Origin: Sphingobacterium sp. JB170 | Lineage (GTDB): Bacteria > Bacteroidota > Bacteroidia > Sphingobacteriales > Sphingobacteriaceae | Assembly (NCBI RefSeq): GCF_900163865.1 | Contig: NZ_FUKU01000071.1 | Coordinates: 62,001 to 126,000, forward strand | Length of the DNA: 64,000 bases | Reading direction: 5' to 3' | In this document: positions 55,654 to 64,000 of the stretch, piece by piece | Layout of the letters: each line of letters opens with the position of its first letter | How positions within the stretch are numbered: the stretch's first letter is position 1 | Made by a program: the position numbers and the translations under genes | Notes under the pieces: model-generated | Told to the model about the DNA's origin: nothing | The model's input: only the letters and a program-made list of their open reading frames with translations | Database searches by the model: none

Positions 55654-57204
55654 ATGAGTATTAAAACGGAAGATTTTGTTCATAAAATAAAGGCATCCTA
55701 CAGCCCAAAGAGTGCTTCTATTTATTTCGGCGCAGGTATTTTAGAGGGACAAATTGTCACCGACGCGAAGGTTAATCTTGCACTGAAGATGATGAATCGA
55801 CATGGGCTGATAGCAGGGGCAACTGGAACAGGTAAAACAAGGACACTGCAGCTCATGTCAGAACAACTGTCCGAGGCCGGTGTTCCTGTGTTTATGCTCG
55901 ATGTAAAGGGGGATCTTTCGGGACTAGCGCAACCGGGGGGCACTAATGATGCCCTGGTCGAAAGGGGGAATGCGGTAGGGATTCCTTTCCAACCGGCTAG
56001 TTTTCCTTTAGAGTTTTTCTCTTTAAGCGGTAAGCTTGGGGTCGATATGCGCATAACCGTCGAGGATTTCGGTCCCATTCTCTTGTCTCGTATTCTTGAC
56101 CTTAACGAAACGCAAACAGGCGTACTTGCAGCAGTTTTCAAATATGCTGAGGATCAACAATGGGCATTAGTTGATTTAAATGATTTGAAAAAGTTGCTTT
56201 CATACTTGGCCGATGGGCCTGGAGCGGAGCAGATAAAGGCCGATTACGGGAAAATAAGCACCGCGACCTCAGGAACAATACTTCGAAAAATTGTCTCCGT
56301 GGAGCAGCAGGGCGTCGGACATATTTTTGGCGAGAAGGAGTTCGAAATCGACGACCTATTTTCAAAAGTGGACGGTAAAGGGGTGATTTCCTTATTAAAT
56401 ATTTCCGATATCCAGGATCAACCGCTTCTGTTCTCGACGTTTCTGTTAAGTTTACTAGCCCAGCTGTTTAAACATTTGCCGGAAGTGGGTGACCTGGATC
56501 AACCCAAACTCGTGTTCTTTTTTGATGAAGCGCACTTACTTTTTGATGGCGCATCGAAAGCTTTTTTGTCACAAGTCGAACAGATTGTGCGCCTTATCCG
56601 TTCGAAAGGGGTAGGGGTATTCTTTTGTTCACAAGCAGCAACTGATATTCCGGAATCCGTTTTGGGCCAGCTTGGAAATCGGATACAACATGCTTTGCGC
56701 GCATTCACTCCAAATGATGCCGACAACCTTCGAAAAACCGTAAAAACATATCCTCATACTGAGTTTTATGAAATCGATAAGATTTTGACATCGTTAGGAA
56801 CCGGTCAAGCGTTAATTACGGTATTAAATGATAAGGGAATTCCAACGGAAGTGGTAGCCACCCACTTGGTTCCCGCACGAGCGGTGATGGGGCCTTGTGA
56901 AGCATCACTGTATAATGATATTATCCAAAAGTCCGTGTATTTCGAGAAGTATAAACAGCGTATAGAACGGGAAAGCGCTGCAGAGATTGTGGAAGCGAAG
57001 ATGATGGAGTTCGAGAATAAAGTAGCAGAAGAGCAAAGTAAGAAGCGAGAGGTTAAAGCACAAACTTCCAGCCGTGCGAGCCGGCGACAAACTCCGCTGG
57101 AAGCTGCTCAAAATCAAGCTTCACGGACGCTCGCACGTGAAGGAGTAAAGCTTCTGGGTAAAGTAGCAAACGGTATCATTAATATGCTATTTAAGAAAAA
57201 GTGA
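55654..57204 (+). CDS. HerA-like ATPase (DUF853/YjgR family)
   Basis: A 516-residue P-loop ATPase of the HerA/FtsK superfamily, DUF853 branch. Walker A GATGTGKT is at residues 55-62 and Walker B in KLVFFFDEAHLLFDG; FMLDVKGDLSGLAQPG and GVGVFFCSQAATDIPESVLGQLGNRIQHALRAFTP-type segments are characteristic. The last 80 residues are charged and helical. Members are widespread and poorly studied, presumed DNA-related. It stands alone, without the NurA nuclease found near archaeal HerA. Confidence 0.9.
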   Translation: MSIKTEDFVHKIKASYSPKSASIYFGAGILEGQIVTDAKVNLALKMMNRHGLIAGATGTGKTRTLQLMSEQLSEAGVPVFMLDVKGDLSGLAQPGGTNDALVERGNAVGIPFQPASFPLEFFSLSGKLGVDMRITVEDFGPILLSRILDLNETQTGVLAAVFKYAEDQQWALVDLNDLKKLLSYLADGPGAEQIKADYGKISTATSGTILRKIVSVEQQGVGHIFGEKEFEIDDLFSKVDGKGVISLLNISDIQDQPLLFSTFLLSLLAQLFKHLPEVGDLDQPKLVFFFDEAHLLFDGASKAFLSQVEQIVRLIRSKGVGVFFCSQAATDIPESVLGQLGNRIQHALRAFTPNDADNLRKTVKTYPHTEFYEIDKILTSLGTGQALITVLNDKGIPTEVVATHLVPARAVMGPCEASLYNDIIQKSVYFEKYKQRIERESAAEIVEAKMMEFENKVAEEQSKKREVKAQTSSRASRRQTPLEAAQNQASRTLAREGVKLLGKVANGIINMLFKKK

Positions 57205-57395
57205 TTTGCCTTGTCGTTTAATGTTTGAAGTGGCTCTCGTAAATTCCGGGTGTCTTTAATGAAAGTTCGATTTTTTAATAAGGGCGCCTTATGTTTGGTT
57301 ATTTTCATGCGCCTAGATTTCCGTGCAGTACGATCTTCAACGCTACTTTCACGTTCGATATAATTTAAACGCAATAATTTTAATAGCCAATCGAT

Positions 57396-58673
57396 ATGAA
57401 AAATAAGTTTTTACTGCTATTTTTTTTCGTTGTTATTGGACAACAGGCTTTTGCTCAAAAGGAAGAGAAACCACAAATTCTTGTATTCGGGTCGGGAATA
57501 ATTGGTTATAGCGCTGCCGTACAAGGCGCGCTTTCCAATGTGCCTACATTATGGGTGGTTGAGGGAAGCGACCTCATACCCGAGTTTACGCGCTCAGCTC
57601 GTGGTATGGAGAACCTACTTAATGTGGATGGGGGGATTTGGATGAAGTTGTTGATGAGGATGGGCGCTGTAAAAGACGCAAGTGACTCGTTGGCTCGCCA
57701 CATTAAACGAGAAATAAACCCTAGATTATTTGAAAATGCGCTTGAAAAAATTATTTCCGAGCAAGCTAATTTGAAAATCGTTTTCGCAAATGACATTATC
57801 GCAATAGATAAAAAAAGAAAGCACTGGAGCATTACACTTGAAGACGGCCATAAATATACGGTTGATTGCGTTATTGATGCCTCGGTCAATCAGAAACTGG
57901 GGAGGTTTTCCGCAGCAGACACTCAAGCCAATAGAGGCCCGAGCATGCTTAAACTCGACGAGATGTCCTCTGCGGAAATACGGACATTACTCGTCACTGG
58001 CGAGATCGATAGGAAGCTATTTGGCGTTCAATTCTCCAATTTAATTCGAGGTGAAAATGATGGTTTTTTTAAATTATCAGCCTTTGTGAAGGGGCTGGAT
58101 ACGTCTGCAGGTACAGCGCCTTTTAGGTCTGCTTTCGGTCAGGCACTGGGCGCAACGGCAGCCTATTTGTCTTATTTTGCAACAGCGTCTGCTGCGATTG
58201 ACGTGAGAAAGCTACAAACTGAGCTGATGAGTGATGGCGCGCGTATTTTGCCGTTCTCAGATCTCGCGATTGACGACCCAAATTTTGACGCGATTCAACG
58301 CGTTGGGTTAGCAGCAATTTTTAATTTCAAATCCCCTCGGGCGGGGTTTATCTTAGATAAAGATCGCTACATCAGTTACGCCGAGCTTGAACCCGTGTTT
58401 AATCGCCTGTATTCCCGCAGTCAGTTATGGCCGGTCGAAGACAAGACTCGTGATCTTACGTTATCTACCGCGTTATCGTTAATTAAGTTCGTGGCCTTAC
58501 GTGGAGATGAAATCGAAAAGGAGGTAAAACGCGATTGGTCCACGTTGTTACATTTTGCAGGTTCCTACCAGGAGGACAAGCCCATTGGACGCTATGAATT
58601 TATGGTGCTTTTGGACCGTTATGCAAGTCCCTTTAGTAAAAAGGTAGATCGTCAAGGTTACTTTATTTTTTAA
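57396..58673 (+). CDS. Exported FAD-dependent oxidoreductase-like protein
   Basis: A 425-residue protein with a signal peptide (to about residue 21, AFAQ) and a Rossmann FAD-binding motif VFGSGIIGYSAAVQGALSN followed by an acidic residue after the second strand (VVEG), about residues 31-59. A second conserved stretch CVIDASVNQKLGRF fits the ATG/DASG motif before the flavin. The rest does not match an enzyme I can name. The protein is presumably periplasmic and must receive FAD after or during export, which is unusual. It is a single gene; the terminator between it and dnaK lies nearer dnaK. Confidence 0.75.
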   Translation: MKNKFLLLFFFVVIGQQAFAQKEEKPQILVFGSGIIGYSAAVQGALSNVPTLWVVEGSDLIPEFTRSARGMENLLNVDGGIWMKLLMRMGAVKDASDSLARHIKREINPRLFENALEKIISEQANLKIVFANDIIAIDKKRKHWSITLEDGHKYTVDCVIDASVNQKLGRFSAADTQANRGPSMLKLDEMSSAEIRTLLVTGEIDRKLFGVQFSNLIRGENDGFFKLSAFVKGLDTSAGTAPFRSAFGQALGATAAYLSYFATASAAIDVRKLQTELMSDGARILPFSDLAIDDPNFDAIQRVGLAAIFNFKSPRAGFILDKDRYISYAELEPVFNRLYSRSQLWPVEDKTRDLTLSTALSLIKFVALRGDEIEKEVKRDWSTLLHFAGSYQEDKPIGRYEFMVLLDRYASPFSKKVDRQGYFIF

Positions 58674-58816
58674 TACAGGTGTCGGATTGTGAATGCTGAG
58701 GATAGCGAGGTTATTTTGTGAACCATAATTTTTTCACTCGGTCCGAATTCTCGAGAATACGGATAGCGTAGTTTACCGACAATTGGAGACCAAAGACGAA
58801 CAGTTAGCGTGTGCAT

Positions 58817-58851
58817 AAAAAAGAGATCACAACTATAAAAATTGTGATCTC
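58817..58851 (-). terminator. Terminator after dnaK
   Basis: A 10-bp stem (58823-58832 with 58842-58851) followed on the minus strand by a run of six T residues. Confidence 0.85.
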
Positions 58852-58875
58852 CGTTAAACTGTATGAATGTTAAAG

Positions 58876-60780
58876 TTATTTTACTTCTTCGAATTCCACA
58901 TCTTGTACATCATCTCCACCTTGCTTACCGTCTTGCGAGTCAGTAGGGTTTCCTTGATCTTGTGGAGCTCCTTCTTGAGATGCAGCATACATCTCTTCAG
59001 AGGCAGCATTCCATGCTTCTTGTAATTCTGTTGAAGCGGTATCAATATCTTCAAAGTTTTTAGCAGCATATGCAACTTTTAGTTTTTCCAAACCAGCTTC
59101 AATAGGTGCTTTTTTGTCCGCGGAAATTTTATCGCCGTATTCTTTCAATTGTTTTTCAGTGGAGAATACTAACGCGTCCGCTGCATTGATTTTGTCAGCT
59201 TCGTCTTTTACTTTCTTATCAGCGTCTGCATTTGCTTCCGCTTCTTGTTTCATTTTTTGAATTTCTTCGTCCGATAAACCTGATGAAGCTTCGATGCGAA
59301 TATTTTGCTCTTTACCCGTGGCTTTATCTTTGGCAGATACCTTGATAATTCCATTTGCATCAATATCGAATGTAACTTCAACTTGAGGAACACCGCGCGG
59401 TGCCGCTGGAATTCCGTCTAAATGGAAACGTCCAATTGTGCGGTTTTGCGAAGCCATCGGGCGCTCGCCTTGAAGAATGTGAATTTCTACCGACGGTTGG
59501 TTGTCTGACGCTGTAGAGAATACCTCCGATTTTTTACTTGGGATTGTCGTATTCGCTTCAATTAATTTAGTCATCACGCCACCCATTGTTTCGATACCTA
59601 ATGATAATGGGGTAACATCTAATAATAACACATCTTTTACCTCACCTGTCAAGACGCCACCTTGGATAGCAGCTCCTAATGCAACAACCTCATCTGGGTT
59701 AACCCCTTTGGAAGGTTCCTTACCGAAGAAATTTTTCACTGCTTCAACAATTGCAGGAATACGAGTTGAGCCTCCGACAAGGATGATTTCGTCGATATCT
59801 GAAGTTGAATAACCTGCATTTTTCAGTGCAGATTTACAAGGATCAATAGTACGTTTGATTAGATCAGCAACCAAAGATTCAAATTTCGCGCGGGATAGTG
59901 TGCGTACTAAGTGTTTTGGGCCCGTGGCATCAGCCGTAATATATGGTAGGTTAATTTCTGTTGAAGTTGTGCTTGAAAGTTCGATTTTTGCCTTTTCAGC
60001 GGCTTCTTTTAAACGCTGCAATGCCATAGCATCTTTCTTCAAGTCAAAACCATTGTATTCACCTGCAAATTCATCAGCTAACCAGTTGATCACTGCGTTA
60101 TCGAAGTCATCACCACCTAAGTGCGTGTCGCCGTCGGTAGATTTTACTTCGAATACTCCATCACCGAGTTCTAATACGGAAACGTCATGTGTACCACCAC
60201 CACAGTCAAAAACAACAATTTTCATGTCCTTGTGTGCTTTGTCTAGTCCGTAGGCTAGGGCAGCAGCAGTTGGCTCATTGATGATACGTTTAACGGTCAA
60301 TCCTGCGATTTCACCAGCTTCTTTTGTCGCTTGGCGTTGTGCATCATTGAAATATGCAGGTACGGTAATAACCGCTTCGCTAACTTCTTGTCCTAGAAAG
60401 TCTTCAGCTGTTTTCTTCATTTTTTGAAGAATCATTGCGGAAATCTCTTGCGGAGTATATTTACGGTCATCGATTTCTACACGAGGTGTATTGTTGTCAC
60501 CTTTTACAATGTTGTAAGGAACTTTATTCTTTTCCTTTGTAGATTCATCAAACGATAAACCCATGAAACGCTTAATAGAATAAACAGTTTTGTGTGGGTT
60601 TGTAATAGCTTGACGTTTTGCCGGATCACCAACTTTACGCTCGCCACCTTCCACAAACCCAACGATTGACGGAGTGGTACGTTTACCTTCGTTGTTAGCA
60701 ATTACTACGGGCTCGTTACCCTCCATCACAGCAACACATGAGTTCGTAGTCCCTAAGTCGATTCCTATAATTTTTGACAT
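58876..60780 (-). CDS. dnaK: Chaperone DnaK (Hsp70)
   Basis: A 634-residue Hsp70. The ATPase domain starts with KIIGIDLGTTNSCVAVMEG and has VVFDCGGGTHDVSVLELGDG and ILVGGSTRIPAIVEAV; the substrate domain follows the VLLLDVTPLSLGIETMGG linker region; the C-terminus ends in the acidic DVEFEEVK. It folds nascent and stress-damaged proteins with DnaJ and GrpE, neither of which is adjacent. Upstream, a TGACA-N3-TGTCA dyad lies at 60900-60912 and a near-consensus promoter (TTG-N18-TAAATTTTG) at 60805-60834 on the minus strand. Confidence 0.98.
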   Translation of the reverse strand: MSKIIGIDLGTTNSCVAVMEGNEPVVIANNEGKRTTPSIVGFVEGGERKVGDPAKRQAITNPHKTVYSIKRFMGLSFDESTKEKNKVPYNIVKGDNNTPRVEIDDRKYTPQEISAMILQKMKKTAEDFLGQEVSEAVITVPAYFNDAQRQATKEAGEIAGLTVKRIINEPTAAALAYGLDKAHKDMKIVVFDCGGGTHDVSVLELGDGVFEVKSTDGDTHLGGDDFDNAVINWLADEFAGEYNGFDLKKDAMALQRLKEAAEKAKIELSSTTSTEINLPYITADATGPKHLVRTLSRAKFESLVADLIKRTIDPCKSALKNAGYSTSDIDEIILVGGSTRIPAIVEAVKNFFGKEPSKGVNPDEVVALGAAIQGGVLTGEVKDVLLLDVTPLSLGIETMGGVMTKLIEANTTIPSKKSEVFSTASDNQPSVEIHILQGERPMASQNRTIGRFHLDGIPAAPRGVPQVEVTFDIDANGIIKVSAKDKATGKEQNIRIEASSGLSDEEIQKMKQEAEANADADKKVKDEADKINAADALVFSTEKQLKEYGDKISADKKAPIEAGLEKLKVAYAAKNFEDIDTASTELQEAWNAASEEMYAASQEGAPQDQGNPTDSQDGKQGGDDVQDVEFEEVK

Positions 60781-60899
60781 ATCTCGATTAAAATTATTAA
60801 TTTACAAAATTTATTAACACTACATCTTTATCAACTGCTGTGCCAACGTTGGAATCGGCATAAAAAACGGATTTCTGTCTTTTCTCGGTCAAAATTCGC

Positions 60900-60912
60900 T
60901 GACAAACTGTCA
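60900..60912. promoter_or_regulatory. Inverted repeat upstream of dnaK
   Basis: TGACA-AAC-TGTCA is a perfect dyad with 3-nt spacer in the 200-bp gap between dnaK and the divergent thioredoxin-fold gene, 120 bp from the dnaK start. A heat-shock regulator site is possible; no regulator is nearby. Confidence 0.35.
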
Positions 60913-61005
60913 TTTTTGCTGCCGCAATTAGCCGAAGCCTGACGAGACATTTTTTTTTACCCGGAATAAATTACTAAATTCGTGTTGGCAAGAACACATA
61001 AATTT

Positions 61006-61557
61006 ATGACCTTTCAGGAATATTTAGATCATTTTGAACAAATTTTGGAGTCTCCGCAGGACTTCGACCCCTACGGGGATAAAGAATATTTCAATTACAC
61101 CAAACTCAACTGGTCACGGACAAACCGCTGGTTGAAAAGATTTGAACCCAACGATCAAATAAAAAGTCTTATCGCTTCGATTACCGAGCCACAGCATTGG
61201 ATTGTAATTACGGAACCTTGGTGCGGCGATGCGGCACACTCGGTAGCGCAGCTCTATCAAATCGTGAAGAATAATCCGAATATAGATTTTGAAATTCAGT
61301 TGCGCGATGATGAACCACATCTGATCGAAGACTATTTAACTAACGGAGGAAAATCAATTCCAAAACTTATCATTCGTAATGACGTGGGGCATGATAAAGT
61401 GATTTGGGGACCACGCCCGCAGAAGTTGCAAGCGATCTTTGATCAGATGAAACACGCGGACAAGTCGTTCGAAGAAGTGAAAGAGGCGTTGCAACATTGG
61501 TATAATGAAGATAAAGGGGAGGAGCTGCAACGCGAACTCTTGCATGAAATGTTATAA
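61006..61557 (+). CDS. Thioredoxin-fold protein (Thioredoxin_9-like)
   Basis: A 183-residue cytoplasmic thioredoxin-fold protein. The active-site region reads EPWCGDAAHSV (Cys73), with a single Cys where thioredoxins have CxxC, as is typical of this family, and GGKSIPKLIIRND carries the cis-Pro. The frame extends to GTG 60982, but ATG 61006 gives the natural start. Its exact role (monothiol redox or non-redox) is unknown. It is separated by 2 bp from the MmcQ/YjbR gene, so they share an operon. Confidence 0.85.
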   Translation: MTFQEYLDHFEQILESPQDFDPYGDKEYFNYTKLNWSRTNRWLKRFEPNDQIKSLIASITEPQHWIVITEPWCGDAAHSVAQLYQIVKNNPNIDFEIQLRDDEPHLIEDYLTNGGKSIPKLIIRNDVGHDKVIWGPRPQKLQAIFDQMKHADKSFEEVKEALQHWYNEDKGEELQRELLHEML

Positions 61558-61559
61558 GC

Positions 61560-61922
61560 ATGAACATTGAAAGCATCCGTGAATATTGCATCAGTAAAAA
61601 CAGGGTAACCGAAGAACTCCCTTTTGGCCCCGATACATTGGTGTTTAAACTGCAAGGGAAAATATTTTTGCTTGTAGGCTTGTCACAAGTAGACGAGCTT
61701 TGTTTTAATGTAAAGTGTGAGCCATCGTACGCGGTGGAGCTCCGTGAAGATTATCCCAACACGGTGTTTGCAGGTTACCATATGAATAAAAAACACTGGA
61801 ACACGGTGTATTGTAATCGTAGACTTGATGACGAGCGAATTTGCACATTGATTGATGATAGCTATTCGCTAATATTTCAAAGCTTACCCCGCGCCACGCG
61901 CGAAGAGATTCTTCGGTCATAA
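61560..61922 (+). CDS. MmcQ/YjbR family protein
   Basis: A 120-residue protein of the MmcQ/YjbR family, which has a CyaY-like fold and a double-wing DNA-binding-like surface. Recognisable parts are VTEELPFGPDTLVFKL (about 16-31), KIFLLV, CFNVKCEP and the PNTVFAGYHMNKKHWNTV segment. Molecular function is not established. It follows the thioredoxin-fold gene and ends at a shared terminator. Confidence 0.9.
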   Translation: MNIESIREYCISKNRVTEELPFGPDTLVFKLQGKIFLLVGLSQVDELCFNVKCEPSYAVELREDYPNTVFAGYHMNKKHWNTVYCNRRLDDERICTLIDDSYSLIFQSLPRATREEILRS

Positions 61923-61924
61923 GA

Positions 61925-61960
61925 AGCAAAAAGGAGTTCTTTCGAACTCCTTTTTGCTTA
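61925..61960. terminator. Bidirectional terminator between mmcQ-like gene and pyk
   Basis: A perfect 16-bp stem (61925-61940 with 61945-61960), 4-nt loop, arms ending in A and T runs. Confidence 0.88.
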
Positions 61961-61979
61961 AGTATTTTAATTTTTGTAA

Positions 61980-63410
61980 CTAGTGTACCTCTGATACACG
62001 AATGGTATTCGTTCTACCTTTTTCGTGTAATGGTGTCGAAGAGGTATTGATCACGATCTGTCCGGATGCAACAAGGTTTTTTTCTTGTAGTAGGCGGTTC
62101 ACATCTTGAACGGAGCCATCTGTACTTTCGAATTTTTCGTAGATAAACACGCGTACCCCCCACACTAGGCTTAATAGATTTAATAACTTCTTGTTACCGG
62201 TAAAGACATAAATGTTCGTATTTGGTCGATAGCTTGAGATTTCAAATGCGGTGTATCCCGAGGAGGTCATTACAGCAATTGCCGAAGCAGCTGTGTCTTT
62301 TGCCAGATGAATCGAGGAAGTACAAATTGCATCTGGAATTCGTGTTATTTTCGGATGAACACCATCTTTACGGCTATAGTAAGGATAAGAGGTTTGTTCC
62401 ACGTGCGTAATGATTTTTGCCATCGTTTCGATTACAATCTCGGGAAATTCACCTACCGAAGTCTCACCACTTAGCATTACCGCATCTGCACCATCCAATA
62501 CCGAGTTTGCGACATCGTTCACTTCTGCACGCGTAGGACGCGGTGTTGTAATCATACTCTCTAACATTTGCGTAGCAATGATAACGGGTTTTGATAAGTC
62601 GCGGCATTTTTGTACGATCATTTTTTGAAGTACGGGAACTTCTTCCATAGGCATCTCCACCCCTAAGTCGCCACGAGCAACCATGATTGCATCTGTTGCT
62701 TCAATGATTGCGTCGATGTTATCAATCGCTTCAGGTTTCTCTATTTTGGCGATAACCAGCGCGTGCGATCCTTTTTCTTTAATGATTTTTTTACACTGTA
62801 TAATTTCTTCCGCTGTACGAACAAATGACATAGCTATCCAATCGGCATCATGCTCTAACGCAAAATTTAAGTTGTCAAGATCTTCTTCCGTTAAGGAAGG
62901 AATTGAAACTTTCGTATTCGGTAGGTTAACACCTTTTCTGGACGTTAATATTCCGCCATGAACAACTTCACACTTAACCGTGTCTTTATGGTTTGTCTCT
63001 AGAACACGAAGTTGAAGTTTACCGTCGTCTAATAATATAATCTCGTTATCTTGAACGTCATTTGGGAAATTTTCGTAACTGATATAGATTCTTTTTTCGT
63101 CGCCGATTAATTCGCTCGTTGTGATCTCAATTTGTGAACCGTTTACTAAAAAAGCACCTCCTTCTTTCATTTTTCCAATACGGATTTTTGGTCCTTGCAA
63201 ATCTGCGAGGATACCTACGTTGAAAGGATTTTCTCTATTTATTTCCCGAATTGTGTTTATCACTTTTAGATGATCGTCTTGGCTTCCGTGAGAGAAGTTC
63301 AAACGACAAACATCCACACCCTTAGCGATCATATTGAGTAATATAGTCTTGTCCGCAGAAGCAGGACCAAGGGTTGCAACGATTTTCGTCTTTTTTTGAA
63401 TCTTATTCAT
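61980..63410 (-). CDS. pyk: Pyruvate kinase
   Basis: A 476-residue pyruvate kinase, the last step of glycolysis (PEP + ADP to pyruvate + ATP). TKIVATLGPAS and CRLNFSHGSQDDH begin the A domain, the B-domain lid is at about 70-170, the catalytic Lys-Glu segment is in VIAKIEKPEAIDNID and ARGDLGVEMP, and the signature TQMLESMITTPRPTRAEVNDVANSVLDGADAVMLSGETS-type block is conserved. The allosteric C domain is complete. The -7-like TATTTTTG at 63475-63482 (minus) may be its promoter. Confidence 0.98.
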   Translation of the reverse strand: MNKIQKKTKIVATLGPASADKTILLNMIAKGVDVCRLNFSHGSQDDHLKVINTIREINRENPFNVGILADLQGPKIRIGKMKEGGAFLVNGSQIEITTSELIGDEKRIYISYENFPNDVQDNEIILLDDGKLQLRVLETNHKDTVKCEVVHGGILTSRKGVNLPNTKVSIPSLTEEDLDNLNFALEHDADWIAMSFVRTAEEIIQCKKIIKEKGSHALVIAKIEKPEAIDNIDAIIEATDAIMVARGDLGVEMPMEEVPVLQKMIVQKCRDLSKPVIIATQMLESMITTPRPTRAEVNDVANSVLDGADAVMLSGETSVGEFPEIVIETMAKIITHVEQTSYPYYSRKDGVHPKITRIPDAICTSSIHLAKDTAASAIAVMTSSGYTAFEISSYRPNTNIYVFTGNKKLLNLLSLVWGVRVFIYEKFESTDGSVQDVNRLLQEKNLVASGQIVINTSSTPLHEKGRTNTIRVSEVH

Positions 63411-63546
63411 TTACAGTGTTTTATTTTGTGTTTTTCTTGTGTTGTTCGCTATTGTTTCAAAACAAATGCTACTGCAAAAATAGCAATATGTTCTTTAACT
63501 TAGTTTTATCTCTGTGTAAAATTTACACTTTGTTAGAGCTAAGTTA

Positions 63547-64000
63547 CTAAAAAATAAGATTTTCTTTTGATTTTAATGACGTAGGATCTAATTCTTTTGT
63601 AAGAATAACCTCCTTGACATCCTTAATTTGGTCCATTAGTTTTTGTAAATCGTCTTTGTCAATATAATGCTTAATAAGCATAAAATAATCAAAATTTGGT
63701 AGCTCGGGTATTAAATAGCCGCCGTCAACACTACGATTGTTTAGGAGGTAATATTCGTATTCGAAGTGGGTATCACAGTAACGATAAATGGAGAAATAGT
63801 TCTTATCCACTGTTTTTTGCTTCCGCTTTTCAAATACAATATGATAGTCCATCTCCTCCTGGTCTTTTACTTTTACATACCCTTTGTGGTCAAGATAATC
63901 TTCTTTACCTCGAACAAAAGCGAGTCCTGTTTGTTTAAAAATGAAATGGCACAATCGGTAGTCCCGCAACGATGAACTAATACCAACTAACACAAAGTCT
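63547..64000 (-). CDS. IPExxxVDY family protein, N-terminus beyond window
   Basis: The C-terminal 151 residues of a small acidic Bacteroidota protein of the IPExxxVDY family; the signature appears as IPELPNFDYF. The frame is open to the window edge (DFVLVGISSSLRDYRLC at its start), so the true start lies beyond 64000; the GTG at 63993 is probably internal. Function unknown. It sits just upstream of pyk on the same strand with a 136-bp gap. Confidence 0.8.
   Translation of the reverse strand, partial: DFVLVGISSSLRDYRLCHFIFKQTGLAFVRGKEDYLDHKGYVKVKDQEEMDYHIVFEKRKQKTVDKNYFSIYRYCDTHFEYEYYLLNNRSVDGGYLIPELPNFDYFMLIKHYIDKDDLQKLMDQIKDVKEVILTKELDPTSLKSKENLIF

Noticed and set aside
1..64000. Mobile elements, prophage, CRISPR arrays, tRNA or rRNA genes
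   Set aside because: No transposase, integrase, phage structural gene, regularly spaced repeat or tRNA/rRNA-like sequence was noticed. A short tRNA could have been missed by eye; tRNAscan-SE would settle it.

Overview
The window is chromosomal DNA from a member of the Bacteroidota, most likely family Sphingobacteriaceae (a Sphingobacterium/Pedobacter-like organism). Evidence is two SusC/SusD pairs, the GldK/L/M/N core of the type IX secretion system, an S16 protein with a long acidic tail, phylum-specific families (DUF4271 next to hemD, an IPExxxVDY protein next to pyruvate kinase), and promoters of the TTTG-N19-21-TAnnTTTG type. The genus is inference from family content. No mobile element, prophage, CRISPR array, rRNA or tRNA gene was seen; the window reads as ordinary core genome with some accessory nutrient-uptake loci.

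Layout. 0.2-8 kb: an exported gamma-glutamyltransferase, a secreted EEP-fold hydrolase and a first SusCD pair. 8.2-16 kb: a MazG-like pyrophosphohydrolase and D-aminoacyl-tRNA deacylase, a TonB-dependent receptor under a TPP riboswitch, an amidohydrolase, acylphosphatase, a polysaccharide flippase and a tRNA-dihydrouridine synthase. 16-22.3 kb: type IX secretion/gliding core, split into gldK-gldN (+) facing gldL-gldM (-). 22.5-30 kb: tag, DUF4271-hemD, a JmjC/cupin oxygenase-like protein, then trpE-trpG-trpC behind a ribosome-mediated attenuator with a Trp-Trp-Trp leader peptide, and trmD. 30-36 kb: a long non-coding leader and a second SusCD pair. 36.5-48 kb: Mrp ATPase, an AsmA-like/GT51 fusion, hpt, a decayed LamG-domain gene, and an AddAB-like helicase/nuclease pair. 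48.3-55.5 kb: rpsP-rimM, metF under a SAM-I riboswitch, glnS, and a carbonic anhydrase with a SulP anion transporter. 55.6-64 kb: a HerA-like ATPase, an exported FAD protein, dnaK, a thioredoxin-fold protein with a MmcQ/YjbR protein, pyk, and an IPExxxVDY gene running off the window end.

Regulation is the richest part of the window. Three cis-acting RNA switches sense thiamine pyrophosphate, S-adenosylmethionine and tryptophan supply. In the trp leader the antiterminator pairing can be read directly: a 7-nt block just before the leader-peptide stop is exactly complementary to the 5' arm of the terminator. A further multi-hairpin region of unknown function precedes the outer-membrane-protein/gldK/gldN genes, and a repeated palindrome lies upstream of the second susC. 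Most convergent gene pairs share long perfect-stem bidirectional terminators.
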